Origin: Siphonobacter sp. SORGH_AS_0500
GTDB lineage: Bacteria > Bacteroidota > Bacteroidia > Cytophagales > Spirosomataceae
Direction: 5' to 3'
DNA: 64,000 nt
Assembly (NCBI RefSeq): GCF_002838835.1
Contig: NZ_NHPP01000005.1
Span: 124,001 to 188,000, forward strand
Position 1 is the stretch's first letter. The number at the start of each line of letters is the position of its first letter. This document shows, piece by piece, positions 19,456 through 28,184 of this stretch. The notes beneath the pieces are model-generated. The model was not told the DNA's origin. It did no database searches and saw nothing but the letters and a program-made list of their open reading frames with translations. The position numbers and the translations under genes are program-made.

Positions 19456-20016
19456 ATGAGGCATCGAATTGTGATTTCTGGAGGACCGGGGGCGGGGAAA
19501 ACTACCTTAATTGACGCTTTGCAAAAACAGGGGTATGCCACTTCCGAAGAAGTTTCCCGTCGGTTAATTCGCCAGCAAGTGGAGCTTCAATCTGACTTAG
19601 TTCCCTGGAAAAATCTGGAAGGCTTTGCCCGGCTGGCTCTGGAGGCCATGATTACGGATTTCGAAAACAGTCCTTCCGAGCTAACCTTTTTTGATCGCGG
19701 CATTCCCGATATCATTGCTTACCTGGAAGTTGGCGGCTTACCGGTCTCCAAAGATTTCCTGAAAGCTGCTCGGCGTTATCGGTATCATAACCAGGTAGTT
19801 ATGACGCCGCCCTGGCTGGAAATTTACGTAAACGACGACGAACGCTGGCAAAGTTTTCAGGAAGCACAGGAGCTCTATCAGGCCATCGCCAGCGTTTACA
19901 AAACCTGCGGGTATGAGTTACTGGAATTATCCAAAGGTCCAGTAAATGAGCGAGTTACTTTCATCACCTCTGCTCTGACAGGACTTCTTTCCGTTGAAGC
20001 CTTTCCCACCCGTTAA
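19456..20016 (+). CDS. Small P-loop ATPase (AAA_28-like)
   Basis: A cytoplasmic 186-residue NTP-binding protein. The Walker A motif is GGPGAGKTT at residues 9-17, with a Walker B-like FFDRGIPD near 85-92. A C-terminal helical part contains YKTCGYELLEL. The layout matches the predicted-ATPase AAA_28 family, related in shape to nucleoside and NadR-type kinases. The substrate is unknown. It lies upstream of the cobalamin riboswitch but is probably not part of that regulon, since the riboswitch and its promoter follow the stop codon. Confidence 0.75.
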   Translation: MRHRIVISGGPGAGKTTLIDALQKQGYATSEEVSRRLIRQQVELQSDLVPWKNLEGFARLALEAMITDFENSPSELTFFDRGIPDIIAYLEVGGLPVSKDFLKAARRYRYHNQVVMTPPWLEIYVNDDERWQSFQEAQELYQAIASVYKTCGYELLELSKGPVNERVTFITSALTGLLSVEAFPTR

Positions 20017-20031
20017 TTCTTCGTAGATTTG
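20003..20031 (+). promoter_or_regulatory. Candidate promoter of the cobalamin operon
   Basis: TAGATTTG at 20024-20031 is an exact -7 match, with a weak -33 (TTC) 18 bases upstream. Transcription near 20038 would start just before the riboswitch. Confidence 0.45.
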
Positions 20032-20047
20032 CCCCTTCATTCATACA

Positions 20048-20302
20048 TGAAGGTATGCCTCCTGCATAAGGAAGGTATTTAAAAGGGAATTCGGTGTAAA
20101 CCCGAAACAGTCTCCGCTGCTGTAAATTCCAGTTGAGTTGAATGAGTTTTGAGTATAGAGTTTTGTGTTGATTCTGCCAAAGGCCAGACTAACTCAAAAC
20201 CCAAAACTCAAAACCCTACACACAAAACTTCCAAACACACATCCACTGAGCCTAGCTTGGGAAGGAGTTTGGGAGGGAATGAGTCAGAAGACCTGCCTTG
20301 AT
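20048..20302 (+). ncRNA. Cobalamin (B12) riboswitch
   Basis: The conserved boxes occur in order: AAAAGGGAA with CGGTG at 20081-20096, CAGTCTCCGCTGCTGTAA at 20107-20124 (the usual GTCCCCGCCACTGTAA box, slightly degenerate), CCACTGAG at 20243-20250, GGGAAGG at 20259-20265, and AGTCAGAAGACCTGCCTT closing the core at 20282-20299. Adenosylcobalamin binding normally lowers expression of B12 uptake genes, which fits the operon 3-prime of it. The arm between the second and third boxes is about 110 bases of alternating gttttg and caaaac blocks, which is unusual. Confidence 0.9.
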
Positions 20303-20381
20303 GGTTAACCCCCGACAGCTTTCGGATGAAAAGCTGGTACGAACCATGATGCATTATTCTATTTTTTCCAGCCGGAAAACA

Positions 20382-21557
20382 ATGACCCGGTGGGCTTTCG
20401 GTTTGCTCATCAGCCTGGGCTGCATGGCAGGCTTTACGCAATGCAGTACTACTTCTTCCGTCTCTGAACAAGGCGACATTTCAGTTAAACAGGATTACTT
20501 TCCCGAAAAAGTAAAACTTAGCCACGCCAGAGGCTTCCGCATTCAATACCGACCCAACTATAAGGTAGTCGATATTCTCAGCCCCTTTGAAAAATCCACG
20601 GATACCGCTCGTTACATCCTCTTGCAACGCGGTACGCCCCGGCCCAAAGGGTATGCAGATCGGCAGATTATTGAAATTCCCCTCCGAACCATGGTCGGGA
20701 TGTCTTCACTCCACATTGGTTTGCTGAGTTTTCTCTCGGCAGAAGACGTATTAATTGGACTGGGCGATTTGAAATACGTATCATCACCCAAAGTCATTGA
20801 ACGGATTAATGAAAAGAAAATTACGCAGGTCGGTAAAGATCAGACGCTTAACGAAGAGGTTCTGGTAGCATTAAAACCCGATCTGGTGATGACCGTAGGG
20901 CAACCTAATGCCCGCATGGATCGGTACCAGACCCTGAACGCAGCAGGCGTGCCGGTGTTAATCAACTCCGAATGGGTAGAAAATACGCCGCTGGGACGGG
21001 CAGAATGGGTAAAACTGATGGCGGCTTTGCTGAATAAAGAAGCATTGGTTAATCAGAAATTCGCTGAGGTTGAAAAGGAATATAAACGCCTGGCGGGCCT
21101 GACAAAAAACCTGAAAAACAAGCCCAGCATTATCACGGGTACGAGTTATAAAGATGCCTGGTATGTTCCGAACGGAGATAGCTATATGGCTCAGTTTTTT
21201 CGGGACGCGGGCACTACCTATCACTGGGACAAAGTCAAGGCAACGGGAAGCTTACCTCTCAATTTTGAAGCCGTTTATCCCATTGGTTTGAAAGCGGATT
21301 ACTGGTTGAATGTCGGCATTAGCGGTCGCGATACGAAGAAAGACATTCTTGATAAAGATAGCCGTTACGGAGATTTCAAGGCTTTCAAAACGGGTCAACT
21401 CTATAACTATAGCAAACGGACCAATGCTCGTGGATCGAATGATTACTGGGAGTCAGGAGCGGTTAATCCGCATCTGATTTTATCCGACCTGATTAAGATT
21501 CTGCACCCGGAGCTTTTACACGATTACGAGCTGTATTACTACAAAAAACTGCAATGA
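20382..21557 (+). CDS. btuF: BtuF-like cobalamin ABC transporter substrate-binding lipoprotein
   Basis: A 391-residue lipoprotein of the TroA-like class III binding-protein fold that delivers corrinoid to the BtuCD pump. The signal MTRWAFGLLISLGC leads to a lipobox FTQC followed by STTSS. Fold markers are EIPLRTMVGMSSLHIGLLSFL, VGKDQTLNEEVLVALKPDLVM and a C-terminal GAVNPHLILSDLIKILHP. Alone it could be an iron-siderophore binder, but the riboswitch and CobU neighbours argue for B12. I prefer ATG at 20382 for the shortest lipoprotein signal; ATG at 20346 is possible. The stop overlaps the permease start by four bases. Confidence 0.85.
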   Translation: MTRWAFGLLISLGCMAGFTQCSTTSSVSEQGDISVKQDYFPEKVKLSHARGFRIQYRPNYKVVDILSPFEKSTDTARYILLQRGTPRPKGYADRQIIEIPLRTMVGMSSLHIGLLSFLSAEDVLIGLGDLKYVSSPKVIERINEKKITQVGKDQTLNEEVLVALKPDLVMTVGQPNARMDRYQTLNAAGVPVLINSEWVENTPLGRAEWVKLMAALLNKEALVNQKFAEVEKEYKRLAGLTKNLKNKPSIITGTSYKDAWYVPNGDSYMAQFFRDAGTTYHWDKVKATGSLPLNFEAVYPIGLKADYWLNVGISGRDTKKDILDKDSRYGDFKAFKTGQLYNYSKRTNARGSNDYWESGAVNPHLILSDLIKILHPELLHDYELYYYKKLQ

Positions 21558-22591
21558 CCCGACCGCTGTTATTCAGCCTGCTGATTCTGCTGAGCGTGGG
21601 GTGTTTCGTAGTAAACCTTACGCTTGGTTCGGTATCGATTCCAGCCAGGGAAGTGGCCCGTATTCTCTTTACCCAACAATCTGAACAAACGGCCTGGCTT
21701 TTCATTATTGAAAAAATTCGTTTGCCTAAAGCCCTTACCGCCGTATTGGTGGGCTGGGGACTGTCGGTAAGTGGGTTACAAATGCAAACCTTATTCCGAA
21801 ACCCACTCGCGGGGCCTTCGGAACTGGGCATTACCGCCGGGGCTGGGCTGGGGGTGGCAGCTATTATGTTAGGTAGTGGAAGTGTAACGAGTTTATATGC
21901 CATTCGTCAGTTAGGGATTTCAGGCAGTTGGCTGATTGTATTCATGGCCTCCTTGGGTTCGGCAATGGTGTTATTACTAGTCTTGTCAATTGCCGGACGG
22001 ATACGTGATCATGTCGTCTTGCTCATTGTTGGAGTGATGGTGGGAACCATCACGATTTCCATCATTAGCATCTGGCAATATTTCAGTCAACCCGAACAAT
22101 TGCAGGAATACCTGCTCTGGACGTTTGGCTCGCTGGGCGGTGTGGTAGATTATCATCTGCTTGTGCTTTCTACCGTGGTGATTTTCGGATTAATACTCGC
22201 CTTTGCTTCGTCCAAGGCTTTGAATAGTTTATTACTCGGCGAAGCGTATGCCCGTAGTATGGGCTTAACCGTAGGCCGAGCCCGCACCATCATTCTGGCC
22301 AGTACCAGCATTCTTACAGGAAGTATCACAGCCTTTTGCGGACCTATCGGCTTTGTTGGGATTGCCGTACCACACTTAACTCGCTCGTTGCTGGGCACTT
22401 CCAATCACCGCATTCTCATCCCGGCCAGTGGATTAATCGGTAGTATCTTAATGCTGGTTTGCGATAGCATTGCTCAGTTACCCGGCACCCAGTCGGTTTT
22501 ACCGATCAATGTTGTTACTTCTTTGCTTGGGGCTCCGGTCGTGATTTGGATGATTGTTAGTCGTCATAACCTCAGAGCTTCTTTCTCATGA
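21554..22591 (+). CDS. btuC: BtuC-like cobalamin ABC transporter permease (FecCD family)
   Basis: An inner membrane permease of 345 residues with about nine or ten helices. Family signatures include SGLQMQTLFRNPLAGPSELGITAGAGLG near residues 75-103 and FCGPIGFVGIAVPHLTR near 257-273, the region that contacts the ATPase. Start and stop each overlap the neighbouring gene by four bases (ATGA), indicating translational coupling. Length is normal for the family. Confidence 0.9.
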   Translation: MTRPLLFSLLILLSVGCFVVNLTLGSVSIPAREVARILFTQQSEQTAWLFIIEKIRLPKALTAVLVGWGLSVSGLQMQTLFRNPLAGPSELGITAGAGLGVAAIMLGSGSVTSLYAIRQLGISGSWLIVFMASLGSAMVLLLVLSIAGRIRDHVVLLIVGVMVGTITISIISIWQYFSQPEQLQEYLLWTFGSLGGVVDYHLLVLSTVVIFGLILAFASSKALNSLLLGEAYARSMGLTVGRARTIILASTSILTGSITAFCGPIGFVGIAVPHLTRSLLGTSNHRILIPASGLIGSILMLVCDSIAQLPGTQSVLPINVVTSLLGAPVVIWMIVSRHNLRASFS

Positions 22592-23607
22592 GTGCAAACC
22601 TGTTATTACATACCCGTCACTTAAGCATCGGTTATGGCAATCATCGGGTGGCGGGACCCTTATCCGTTCAGCTCAAGGCAGGGCAACTCGTGTGTTTACT
22701 CGGGCCCAATGGAGCCGGAAAATCCACGCTCATGCGAACCCTTTCGGGCTTACAAAATGCCTTAGAGGGGGACGTATATCTAGGAGATAAACGACTTCCT
22801 CATATTCCGCCGACTGAACTGGCTAAAAAATTAAGTCTGGTCCTGACCGAACGGGTCGAAGCGGGTCATTTAACCGTTGGTGAACTGGTCGCTCTGGGCC
22901 GGACGCCTTATACCAACTGGCTCGGAAGCTTAACTTCAGCGGACCAGGAGCGAGTTCAATGGGCTCTGGCACTAACAGGCACTCAGTCGTTCATAAACAG
23001 ACGCTTACCTCAGTTAAGCGATGGCGAGCGTCAAAAAGTAATGCTGGCTCGTGCTCTGGCTCAGGACACGGATTTGATTTTACTGGATGAACCCACGGCT
23101 CATCTCGATTTACCCAGCCGCGTGGAACTGATGCGGTTGTTACACGAACTGGCCCGACAAACCCGGAAAGCTATTTTGCTCTCTACGCACGAACTGGACC
23201 TGGCCCTTCAGGCAGCGGATGAATTATGGCTTTTGGGAGCTAAAGGAGAATTTGAGCACGGCGTTCCCGAAGATTTAGTCCTCAACGGGTCCTTCGAGCG
23301 AACGTTCGCTGCTTCTGGTTTTGCGTTTGACCGTACCACCGGAACGTTTCAAATGTATCCGGCTCCAACGGGACCAGCCTTGGGTTTACAGGGTAATTCA
23401 GCCGCTTACTTCTGGACGCGAAGGGCCTTATCACGCGAAGGGTATCAAATTCAGGCATCGGCCAGACATTCCGTTCAAGTTACCGACGAAGGATGGTTTA
23501 TTGATGAACAAACCTTCGTTACTTCTATTCACGATTTATTACAGGAACTTTCCAATCGGTATTCATACCGCACTGACAATGAAGATTTACACAAAAAAAG
23601 GCGATAA
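22588..23607 (+). CDS. btuD: BtuD-like ABC transporter ATPase with C-terminal extension
   Basis: Cytoplasmic ATPase that drives the BtuC permease. Walker A is GPNGAGKST near residue 38, the signature motif is LSDGERQ, Walker B is LILLDEPTAHLD, and the switch His is in LLSTHELD. The core ends near residue 255. A further 85 residues (from MYPAPTGPALGLQG to SNRYSY) are not part of a standard FecE/BtuD protein, which has about 250-265 residues. The extension is free of membrane helices. Its last 29 bases overlap the adenosyltransferase gene in another frame. Confidence 0.9.
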   Translation: MSANLLLHTRHLSIGYGNHRVAGPLSVQLKAGQLVCLLGPNGAGKSTLMRTLSGLQNALEGDVYLGDKRLPHIPPTELAKKLSLVLTERVEAGHLTVGELVALGRTPYTNWLGSLTSADQERVQWALALTGTQSFINRRLPQLSDGERQKVMLARALAQDTDLILLDEPTAHLDLPSRVELMRLLHELARQTRKAILLSTHELDLALQAADELWLLGAKGEFEHGVPEDLVLNGSFERTFAASGFAFDRTTGTFQMYPAPTGPALGLQGNSAAYFWTRRALSREGYQIQASARHSVQVTDEGWFIDEQTFVTSIHDLLQELSNRYSYRTDNEDLHKKRR

Positions 23608-24157
23608 AGGCACGACGGGACTCTTTGGCGGCAGCCGGGTTGATAAAGACAATGTTCGCGTGGAATGCATTGGAACGTTGGATGAAGTAAACTCAACTAT
23701 TGGTTTGTTACGGGTGAAACTGGGCAATGAACATGCCTGGCAAAGCAACCTTCATAAGATTCAGAAGGACATGATGGACATGATGTCGCATCTGGCTCGC
23801 CCTTCGGACGCGAAAAAAGAAAACAAGAATCCCATGCCCGTAGACGGAGCCGAATTCTGCGAAAACTGGATTGATGAACTGGAGGCTGCGATGACTTCTC
23901 CTTCGGATTACTTCCTGTTACCCGGCGGGAATGAAGTGTCGGCCCTATGCCACATGATTCGTACGCAAATGCGTCGGGGCGAACGTCGACTGGTTTCCCT
24001 GATTAAAACGGATGAGGTTCACGAGGCCATTCCAGCCTATATTAATCGTTTGTCCGATCTGTTTTTTACTCTGGCCCGGGCCGAGATGGATCAGGCGGGA
24101 GTGGCCGAGGAGAAATGGCAACTATTCCTTTACAAACGTTTTAAATCTGCCGAATGA
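23579..24157 (+). CDS. PduO-type cob(I)alamin adenosyltransferase
   Basis: A 192-residue trimeric cytoplasmic enzyme that transfers adenosyl from ATP to cob(I)alamin, making coenzyme B12. The N-terminus MKIYTKKGDKGTTGLFGG holds the ATP-binding motif, followed by GTLDEVNSTIGLLR and the conserved MIRTQMRRGERRLVSL helix. ATG at 23579 is chosen because the family motif starts at residue 2; the open frame extends further upstream only as non-homologous sequence inside the ATPase gene. The stop overlaps cobU by four bases. Confidence 0.93.
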   Translation: MKIYTKKGDKGTTGLFGGSRVDKDNVRVECIGTLDEVNSTIGLLRVKLGNEHAWQSNLHKIQKDMMDMMSHLARPSDAKKENKNPMPVDGAEFCENWIDELEAAMTSPSDYFLLPGGNEVSALCHMIRTQMRRGERRLVSLIKTDEVHEAIPAYINRLSDLFFTLARAEMDQAGVAEEKWQLFLYKRFKSAE

Positions 24158-24660
24158 TCCTTTATATCTCGGGAGGAGCCCGCAGCGGCAAGAGCCGTTA
24201 CGCCCAGTTGCGGGCTAAGGCTTGGTCAGAAAATCCCGTTTACGTAGCCACGGCTAAAATTTGGGATGAGGAATTTGCCGAACGGGTCCAGCGACACCAG
24301 CAGGAACGCGGTCCTGAATGGACCAGTCTGGAAGCCGAGAAAAATCTTGCCGGACTGCCCCTGGCTCATCGGGTCGTGGTAATTGATTGCGTTACCTTAT
24401 GGTTAACCAATTTATTCATGGACCATGACAGCAACCTTGAATCAACCTTAGCTGCTTTCAAAGCTGAGATTGATGCTCTGTTACAAATTCCTGCAACGCT
24501 GATCATCATATCCAATGAAATTGGGATGGGCTTACACGCCGAAACGGCTCTAGGTCGCCAGTTCACTGATTTACAAGGCTGGGCGAATCAATACGTAGCG
24601 GAGAAAGCGTCAGAAGCTATCTTCATGGTTTCAGGGTTACCGTTGGTTTTGAAGAAATGA
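24154..24660 (+). CDS. cobU: CobU/CobP adenosylcobinamide kinase / guanylyltransferase
   Basis: A 168-residue cytoplasmic enzyme that phosphorylates adenosylcobinamide and then attaches GMP, a step of nucleotide-loop assembly in corrinoid salvage. The P-loop GGARSGKS is at residues 7-14, followed by VYVATAKIWDEEF and VVVIDCVTLWLTNLF, all diagnostic. It closes the operon. CobS, CobT and CobC, often next to it, are not in the window, so they lie elsewhere or are absent. Confidence 0.93.
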   Translation: MILYISGGARSGKSRYAQLRAKAWSENPVYVATAKIWDEEFAERVQRHQQERGPEWTSLEAEKNLAGLPLAHRVVVIDCVTLWLTNLFMDHDSNLESTLAAFKAEIDALLQIPATLIIISNEIGMGLHAETALGRQFTDLQGWANQYVAEKASEAIFMVSGLPLVLKK

Positions 24661-25645
24661 ATCATTAACTGCTTTCAGAATTTCAACCTTTAGGCTATGC
24701 TCGTCCGCGACTGTGTCGCGGATGCCTGAGAAAAGCGTCTGCGACGTTCAGTGTTATAGACGCTCTTCTTTCCAATCCGGCTTGGAAACGAGGGCTAATA
24801 GTTGAACGAAGAGCGTTTTAAAGTAACATCCTCTTTTAGTAGAGACGCGACTTTATCGCGTCTGGGGTAAGAGGCAATAAAGGCTACATTCCATATACTC
24901 CCATTCCCCAGCAAGACGCGATAAAGTCGCGTCTCTACCTTAATTTGTATTTCGATATCCCTCCCGCAGTGTCCCCGGATTTCATCCGGGTCCATCCAGA
25001 CCGGGGCTACTCGTGTTTAACCCCTCCGGGGTTATCTTTCGTAAGACTATGTGAACAACAACCCCAGCGGGGTTTAATATAGGTAGCCCCGGATGAAATC
25101 CGGGGGAGCAACCAAGTAAAGCCGCCAAAGATCATAAGGTTCTTCGCTCCGCTCTGGATGACAGATCGGGGTGTAAACGAACGCCTCCAACGGTGTTTGC
25201 ATCCGTACGAAAGCCTACTTACTCTCTTCCTTTTTATTGAAAATGTCCTTGTCAGACAACCTCTAAAGACCAGTCTAAAACTTTTAAGACTATCCATGAC
25301 ACCTTATTATTCAATCACCTATAAGTCCAAGGCGAGCCAATACCCCTAAAGTCCTGAGCCATTTCTTCGGTTGCCTCTGAAAATCAATCAAACTAATATT
25401 TGCTGGGAGTAAGGTTCGTAGTGGAAAAACAGGTCTTCCTATCACTGAACCTAATACTGTGCATTGATGTGCCCTTTCCTTTGGTTACCTCTCCGTTACC
25501 CATCTGAGGGCTCGAAGCCTTCAGAAGCATTGGTCACCTTCGTGTTGGGTGTCAGATCTAGGAAAGAGCACTTATACAAACCCGAAAAACAGAATCGACT
25601 CACTTAAATCCGGCGAGCGGATTTATCCGTTCCCTACTACTTACG
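24661..25645. other. Long intergenic region rich in dispersed repeats
   Basis: No gene is supported in about 985 bases. The first half (24704-25164) is built of hairpin repeats. The second half is unstructured sequence leading to the pectinesterase, where I see no clear promoter match. Confidence 0.6.
24704..25164. repeat. Dispersed intergenic repeat array (copy B)
   Basis: Units in order: a TCCGCGAC/GTCGCGGA hairpin at 24704-24722; an 86-base unit at 24715-24800 that recurs at 40321-40406; two inverted AGACGCGA-type hairpins near 24840-24866 and 24914-24938; CCCCGGAT hairpins at 24973-24990 and 25086-25107; AACCCC/GGGGTT hairpins at 25018-25032 and 25060-25074; and a 29-base unit at 25136-25164 that recurs at 40252-40280. 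Confidence 0.75.
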
Positions 25646-26686
25646 ATGAAAAGAATTTTGCTCTTTGGTTATTTCATGCTGGTAACGCTGAGTCTGGCAG
25701 CTCAGCAAAAAAGTCCCATCCAGGCCATCACCTACACCATAGCTCAGGACGGCAGCGGCGATTTCAAAACGATTCAGGAAGGCGTGAACTCCTTCCGAGA
25801 TCATATGCAGGTACGGGTTACTTTGCTGGTAAAAAACGGCATTTACCCAGAAAAGCTGGTCATTCCATCCTGGAAACCTACTATTCACATCAAGGGAGAA
25901 AGTAGAGAAGGAGTGATTATTACGGGCGATGATTTTTCGGGAAAAGATTATCCAAAGGGTAAAGACGCAACGGGCAACGCTAAGTTCAGCACGTATACTT
26001 CTTACACTGTTCTTGTGGACGCTCCCGACATTATTCTGGAGAACCTGACGATTCGAAATACTGCCGGACGCGTCGGTCAGGCGGTTGCCTTACACGTCGA
26101 AGGCGACCGCTTTGTTTGCAGAAATTGTATTTTAATGGGTAATCAGGATACGCTATACGCGGCTCGTGAAGGCAGTCGACAGTATTACCAGAATTGCTAC
26201 ATCGAAGGCACTACTGACTTCATTTTTGGCAAATCAATTGCCGTTTTTCAAACCTGCCGTATTAAAAGCCTCTCAGATTCATACATCACTGCCGCTGCGA
26301 CGCCAGCTTATCAAACCTATGGATTTGTATTTCTGGACTGCGAATTAATCTCCGATCCAGCGGCGAAAAAAGTATATCTGGGCCGACCCTGGAGACCCTG
26401 GGCAAAGACGGTTTTCATTCGCACGAAAATGGGTGCACACATCGTACCCGAAGGTTGGAACAATTGGGAGAATGCGGAAAATGAGAAAACCGTTTTATAC
26501 GCCGAGTATGAAAGTCGGGGCACGGAAGTAACGAACCGCGTTAAATGGGCAAAAACGCTGACGGCTGAAGAAGCAAAGACGTATACACCTGAACGTATTC
26601 TGACTGGCAACGATCAATGGAGGCCTGATACTTTTGTGGAATCTACTAGTTCAAGCAAAACGAAGGGCTTACGTACCTTTATCTAA
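25646..26686 (+). CDS. Pectinesterase (pectin methylesterase, CE8)
   Basis: An exported 346-residue enzyme that removes methyl esters from homogalacturonan, releasing methanol. The signal peptide ends SLAAQ at residue 20. The right-handed beta-helix carries the family catalytic set: Gln145 in GQAVAL, Asp168 in GNQDTLY, Asp191 in TDFIFG and Arg in LGRPWRPW. Length is that of a single-domain family member. No pectate lyase or polygalacturonase lies beside it, so the rest of pectin breakdown must be encoded elsewhere. A perfect hairpin begins in its stop codon. Confidence 0.95.
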   Translation: MKRILLFGYFMLVTLSLAAQQKSPIQAITYTIAQDGSGDFKTIQEGVNSFRDHMQVRVTLLVKNGIYPEKLVIPSWKPTIHIKGESREGVIITGDDFSGKDYPKGKDATGNAKFSTYTSYTVLVDAPDIILENLTIRNTAGRVGQAVALHVEGDRFVCRNCILMGNQDTLYAAREGSRQYYQNCYIEGTTDFIFGKSIAVFQTCRIKSLSDSYITAAATPAYQTYGFVFLDCELISDPAAKKVYLGRPWRPWAKTVFIRTKMGAHIVPEGWNNWENAENEKTVLYAEYESRGTEVTNRVKWAKTLTAEEAKTYTPERILTGNDQWRPDTFVESTSSSKTKGLRTFI

Positions 26687-26717
26687 CTTCCCAAAAATTT
26701 AAAACTTTTGGGAAGTT
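26685..26717 (+). terminator. Hairpin at the pectinesterase stop codon
   Basis: Perfect 12-base arms (26685-26696 and 26706-26717) enclose nine bases. The left arm starts within the TAA stop. There is no U-tract afterwards, so it may stabilise the mRNA end rather than terminate. Confidence 0.45.
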
Positions 26718-26864
26718 AGACACTAACCCTTGCTGCCAGATTCTATCGGTAAAGGTTTCGTAAGTCGCATGAAGGTCCGACGATTGTAAACTTTAGAGCC
26801 TTTCTTGCAGGTTAATACATTTACTGAGCAGGTCTACCATAAAAAACACCCGCTCAGAAAATTG

Positions 26865-27443
26865 TTAATCTTCAATCCAGGTCAGTTTATCGATAATGGG
26901 TTTTCGAACGGCAGGTTTCGTGATTCCATCAAATCGTCCCATGTAAAATAGCCCTACGCATTTTTCATTAGGCTTGAGTTCCAAAAAGGCCCCGAGCTTA
27001 TCCAGATTTCCGGGTGTGCTCCAGTATGAACCAATTCTCATGGCCGAAGCGGTCAGCCACATGTTTTGAACGGCACAAGCTACGGCAGCCAGCTCTTCCC
27101 ATTCCGGTACTTTTTCGGGATGTAACTCCATATTGATGGCAATCACAGCAGCTGAACGCAACGCTTTCTGGCGAGTACCCTCGTATTTCGCTTCCGAAAA
27201 ACTTTCAGGCGTCGTCTGACTACGATAGGTTTCCCCTAAAAAATCCGCTAGTTTATAGAGTCCATTACCTCTGAAAATAGTAAATCGCCAGGGTTCAGTC
27301 AATCGGTGCGTTGGAGCGTAATTGGCGTTTTCCAGAATCATTTCAATTTCCTGAATGGAAATTTCTTCGCTGGTATAGCTCGGAGGAAAAATACTGCGAC
27401 GGTTACGAATGACTTCGTTAAGTACTTCAAGTGACAGAGTCAT
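26865..27443 (-). CDS. Nitroreductase family flavoprotein
   Basis: A 192-residue cytoplasmic FMN-dependent oxidoreductase fold. Motifs are VIRNRRSIFPPSY at the N-terminus (FMN phosphate site), ILENANYAPTHRLTEPWRF, and a C-terminal KPNEKCVGLFYMGRFDG. Family members reduce nitro compounds, quinones or related substrates with NAD(P)H; the substrate here is unknown. I chose the ATG at 27443 (MTLSLEVLN) because the 22 residues upstream in frame do not resemble the family. It runs opposite to the pectinesterase and PUL 2 and is probably independent. Confidence 0.88.
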   Translation of the reverse strand: MTLSLEVLNEVIRNRRSIFPPSYTSEEISIQEIEMILENANYAPTHRLTEPWRFTIFRGNGLYKLADFLGETYRSQTTPESFSEAKYEGTRQKALRSAAVIAINMELHPEKVPEWEELAAVACAVQNMWLTASAMRIGSYWSTPGNLDKLGAFLELKPNEKCVGLFYMGRFDGITKPAVRKPIIDKLTWIED

Positions 27444-28184
27444 AATTTTTAAATGTATGATAGTAGATAAGTGATCCGTATGCTCGCTGGCTTCATTATT
27501 AAGCTTCAAAAAAATAATCCCTTCATTAGTTCCAACGGTACATAAGGCCTTCCAAAGTTTAGGCTATATTTCCTTTCCATCTTTATACTTTTAGAAACAT
27601 ACTACATCACGTTGAGTCTCCCTTGTTGCTGAATCCTCATTTCCGTCAATCAGCAGATTTCTATTTAGCCAGTGCAGTCTTACTGATAGACTTCCATTCT
27701 TGCTACTCCAGGCACAGGACGTTAATAGGGTAGGCTATCGCTGGGCAAACACAGTAAAGACACTATCCTTAAGTGATAGTCCAGATGGGTAAGCAAAAGC
27801 CCTGATAGATCCAACCAGAACACGTTTAATTTTAGGTAGTCTCCTAAAGCTACAGGCGTAAATCTGTGTTTTTATACTCAAAAACCTCAAGTCGAAGCAG
27901 ACAGCGAATTAAGTAAAAGATACGCCGCCTCAACCCTGTTTAGAATTAGATTATATTACCCTAATGCACAGAATCATGAAATTTGAGGGTAAAAGCAGTG
28001 GTTTAAAACCTTTCAGCAGAAAAAAGAAATGGTACTTGGTCAGTATAGGGACTATTGACTAAATCGGACCTTCTTTTTGACGAAAAAAACGCCCCTGCTC
28101 TGCCCTCACTCCTCTACTTTTGAACTATTCCAATTTTTTTTATTCCCCCCTAGGCCGTTCACTCAAGAATCAAGGTCCGAAACA
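27444..28184. other. Intergenic region upstream of PUL 2
   Basis: About 740 bases with no gene I can support. It should hold the regulatory region of PUL 2. The only element I can point to is the promoter match at 28095-28122. Confidence 0.5.
28095..28122 (+). promoter_or_regulatory. Candidate promoter of the PUL 2 operon
   Basis: TACTTTTG at 28115-28122 matches the -7 consensus exactly, and CTG at 28095-28097 is a near match to the -33 TTG with a 17-base spacer. The leader to the ATG at 28185 would be about 55 bases. This also argues against the longer open frame starting at 28077. Confidence 0.5.

Noticed and set aside
23321..23578. Upstream extension of the adenosyltransferase frame
   Set aside because: The 86 extra residues are the ATPase gene read in another frame and share nothing with PduO proteins, which start at MKIYTKKG.
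24704..25164. CRISPR array
   Set aside because: The repeats differ in type and spacing and form hairpins of unequal length; there are no regular spacers and no cas genes.
25549..25905. 118-residue open frame overlapping the pectinesterase start
   Set aside because: It is out of frame with the enzyme and runs through its conserved N-terminus; composition is unlike a real protein.
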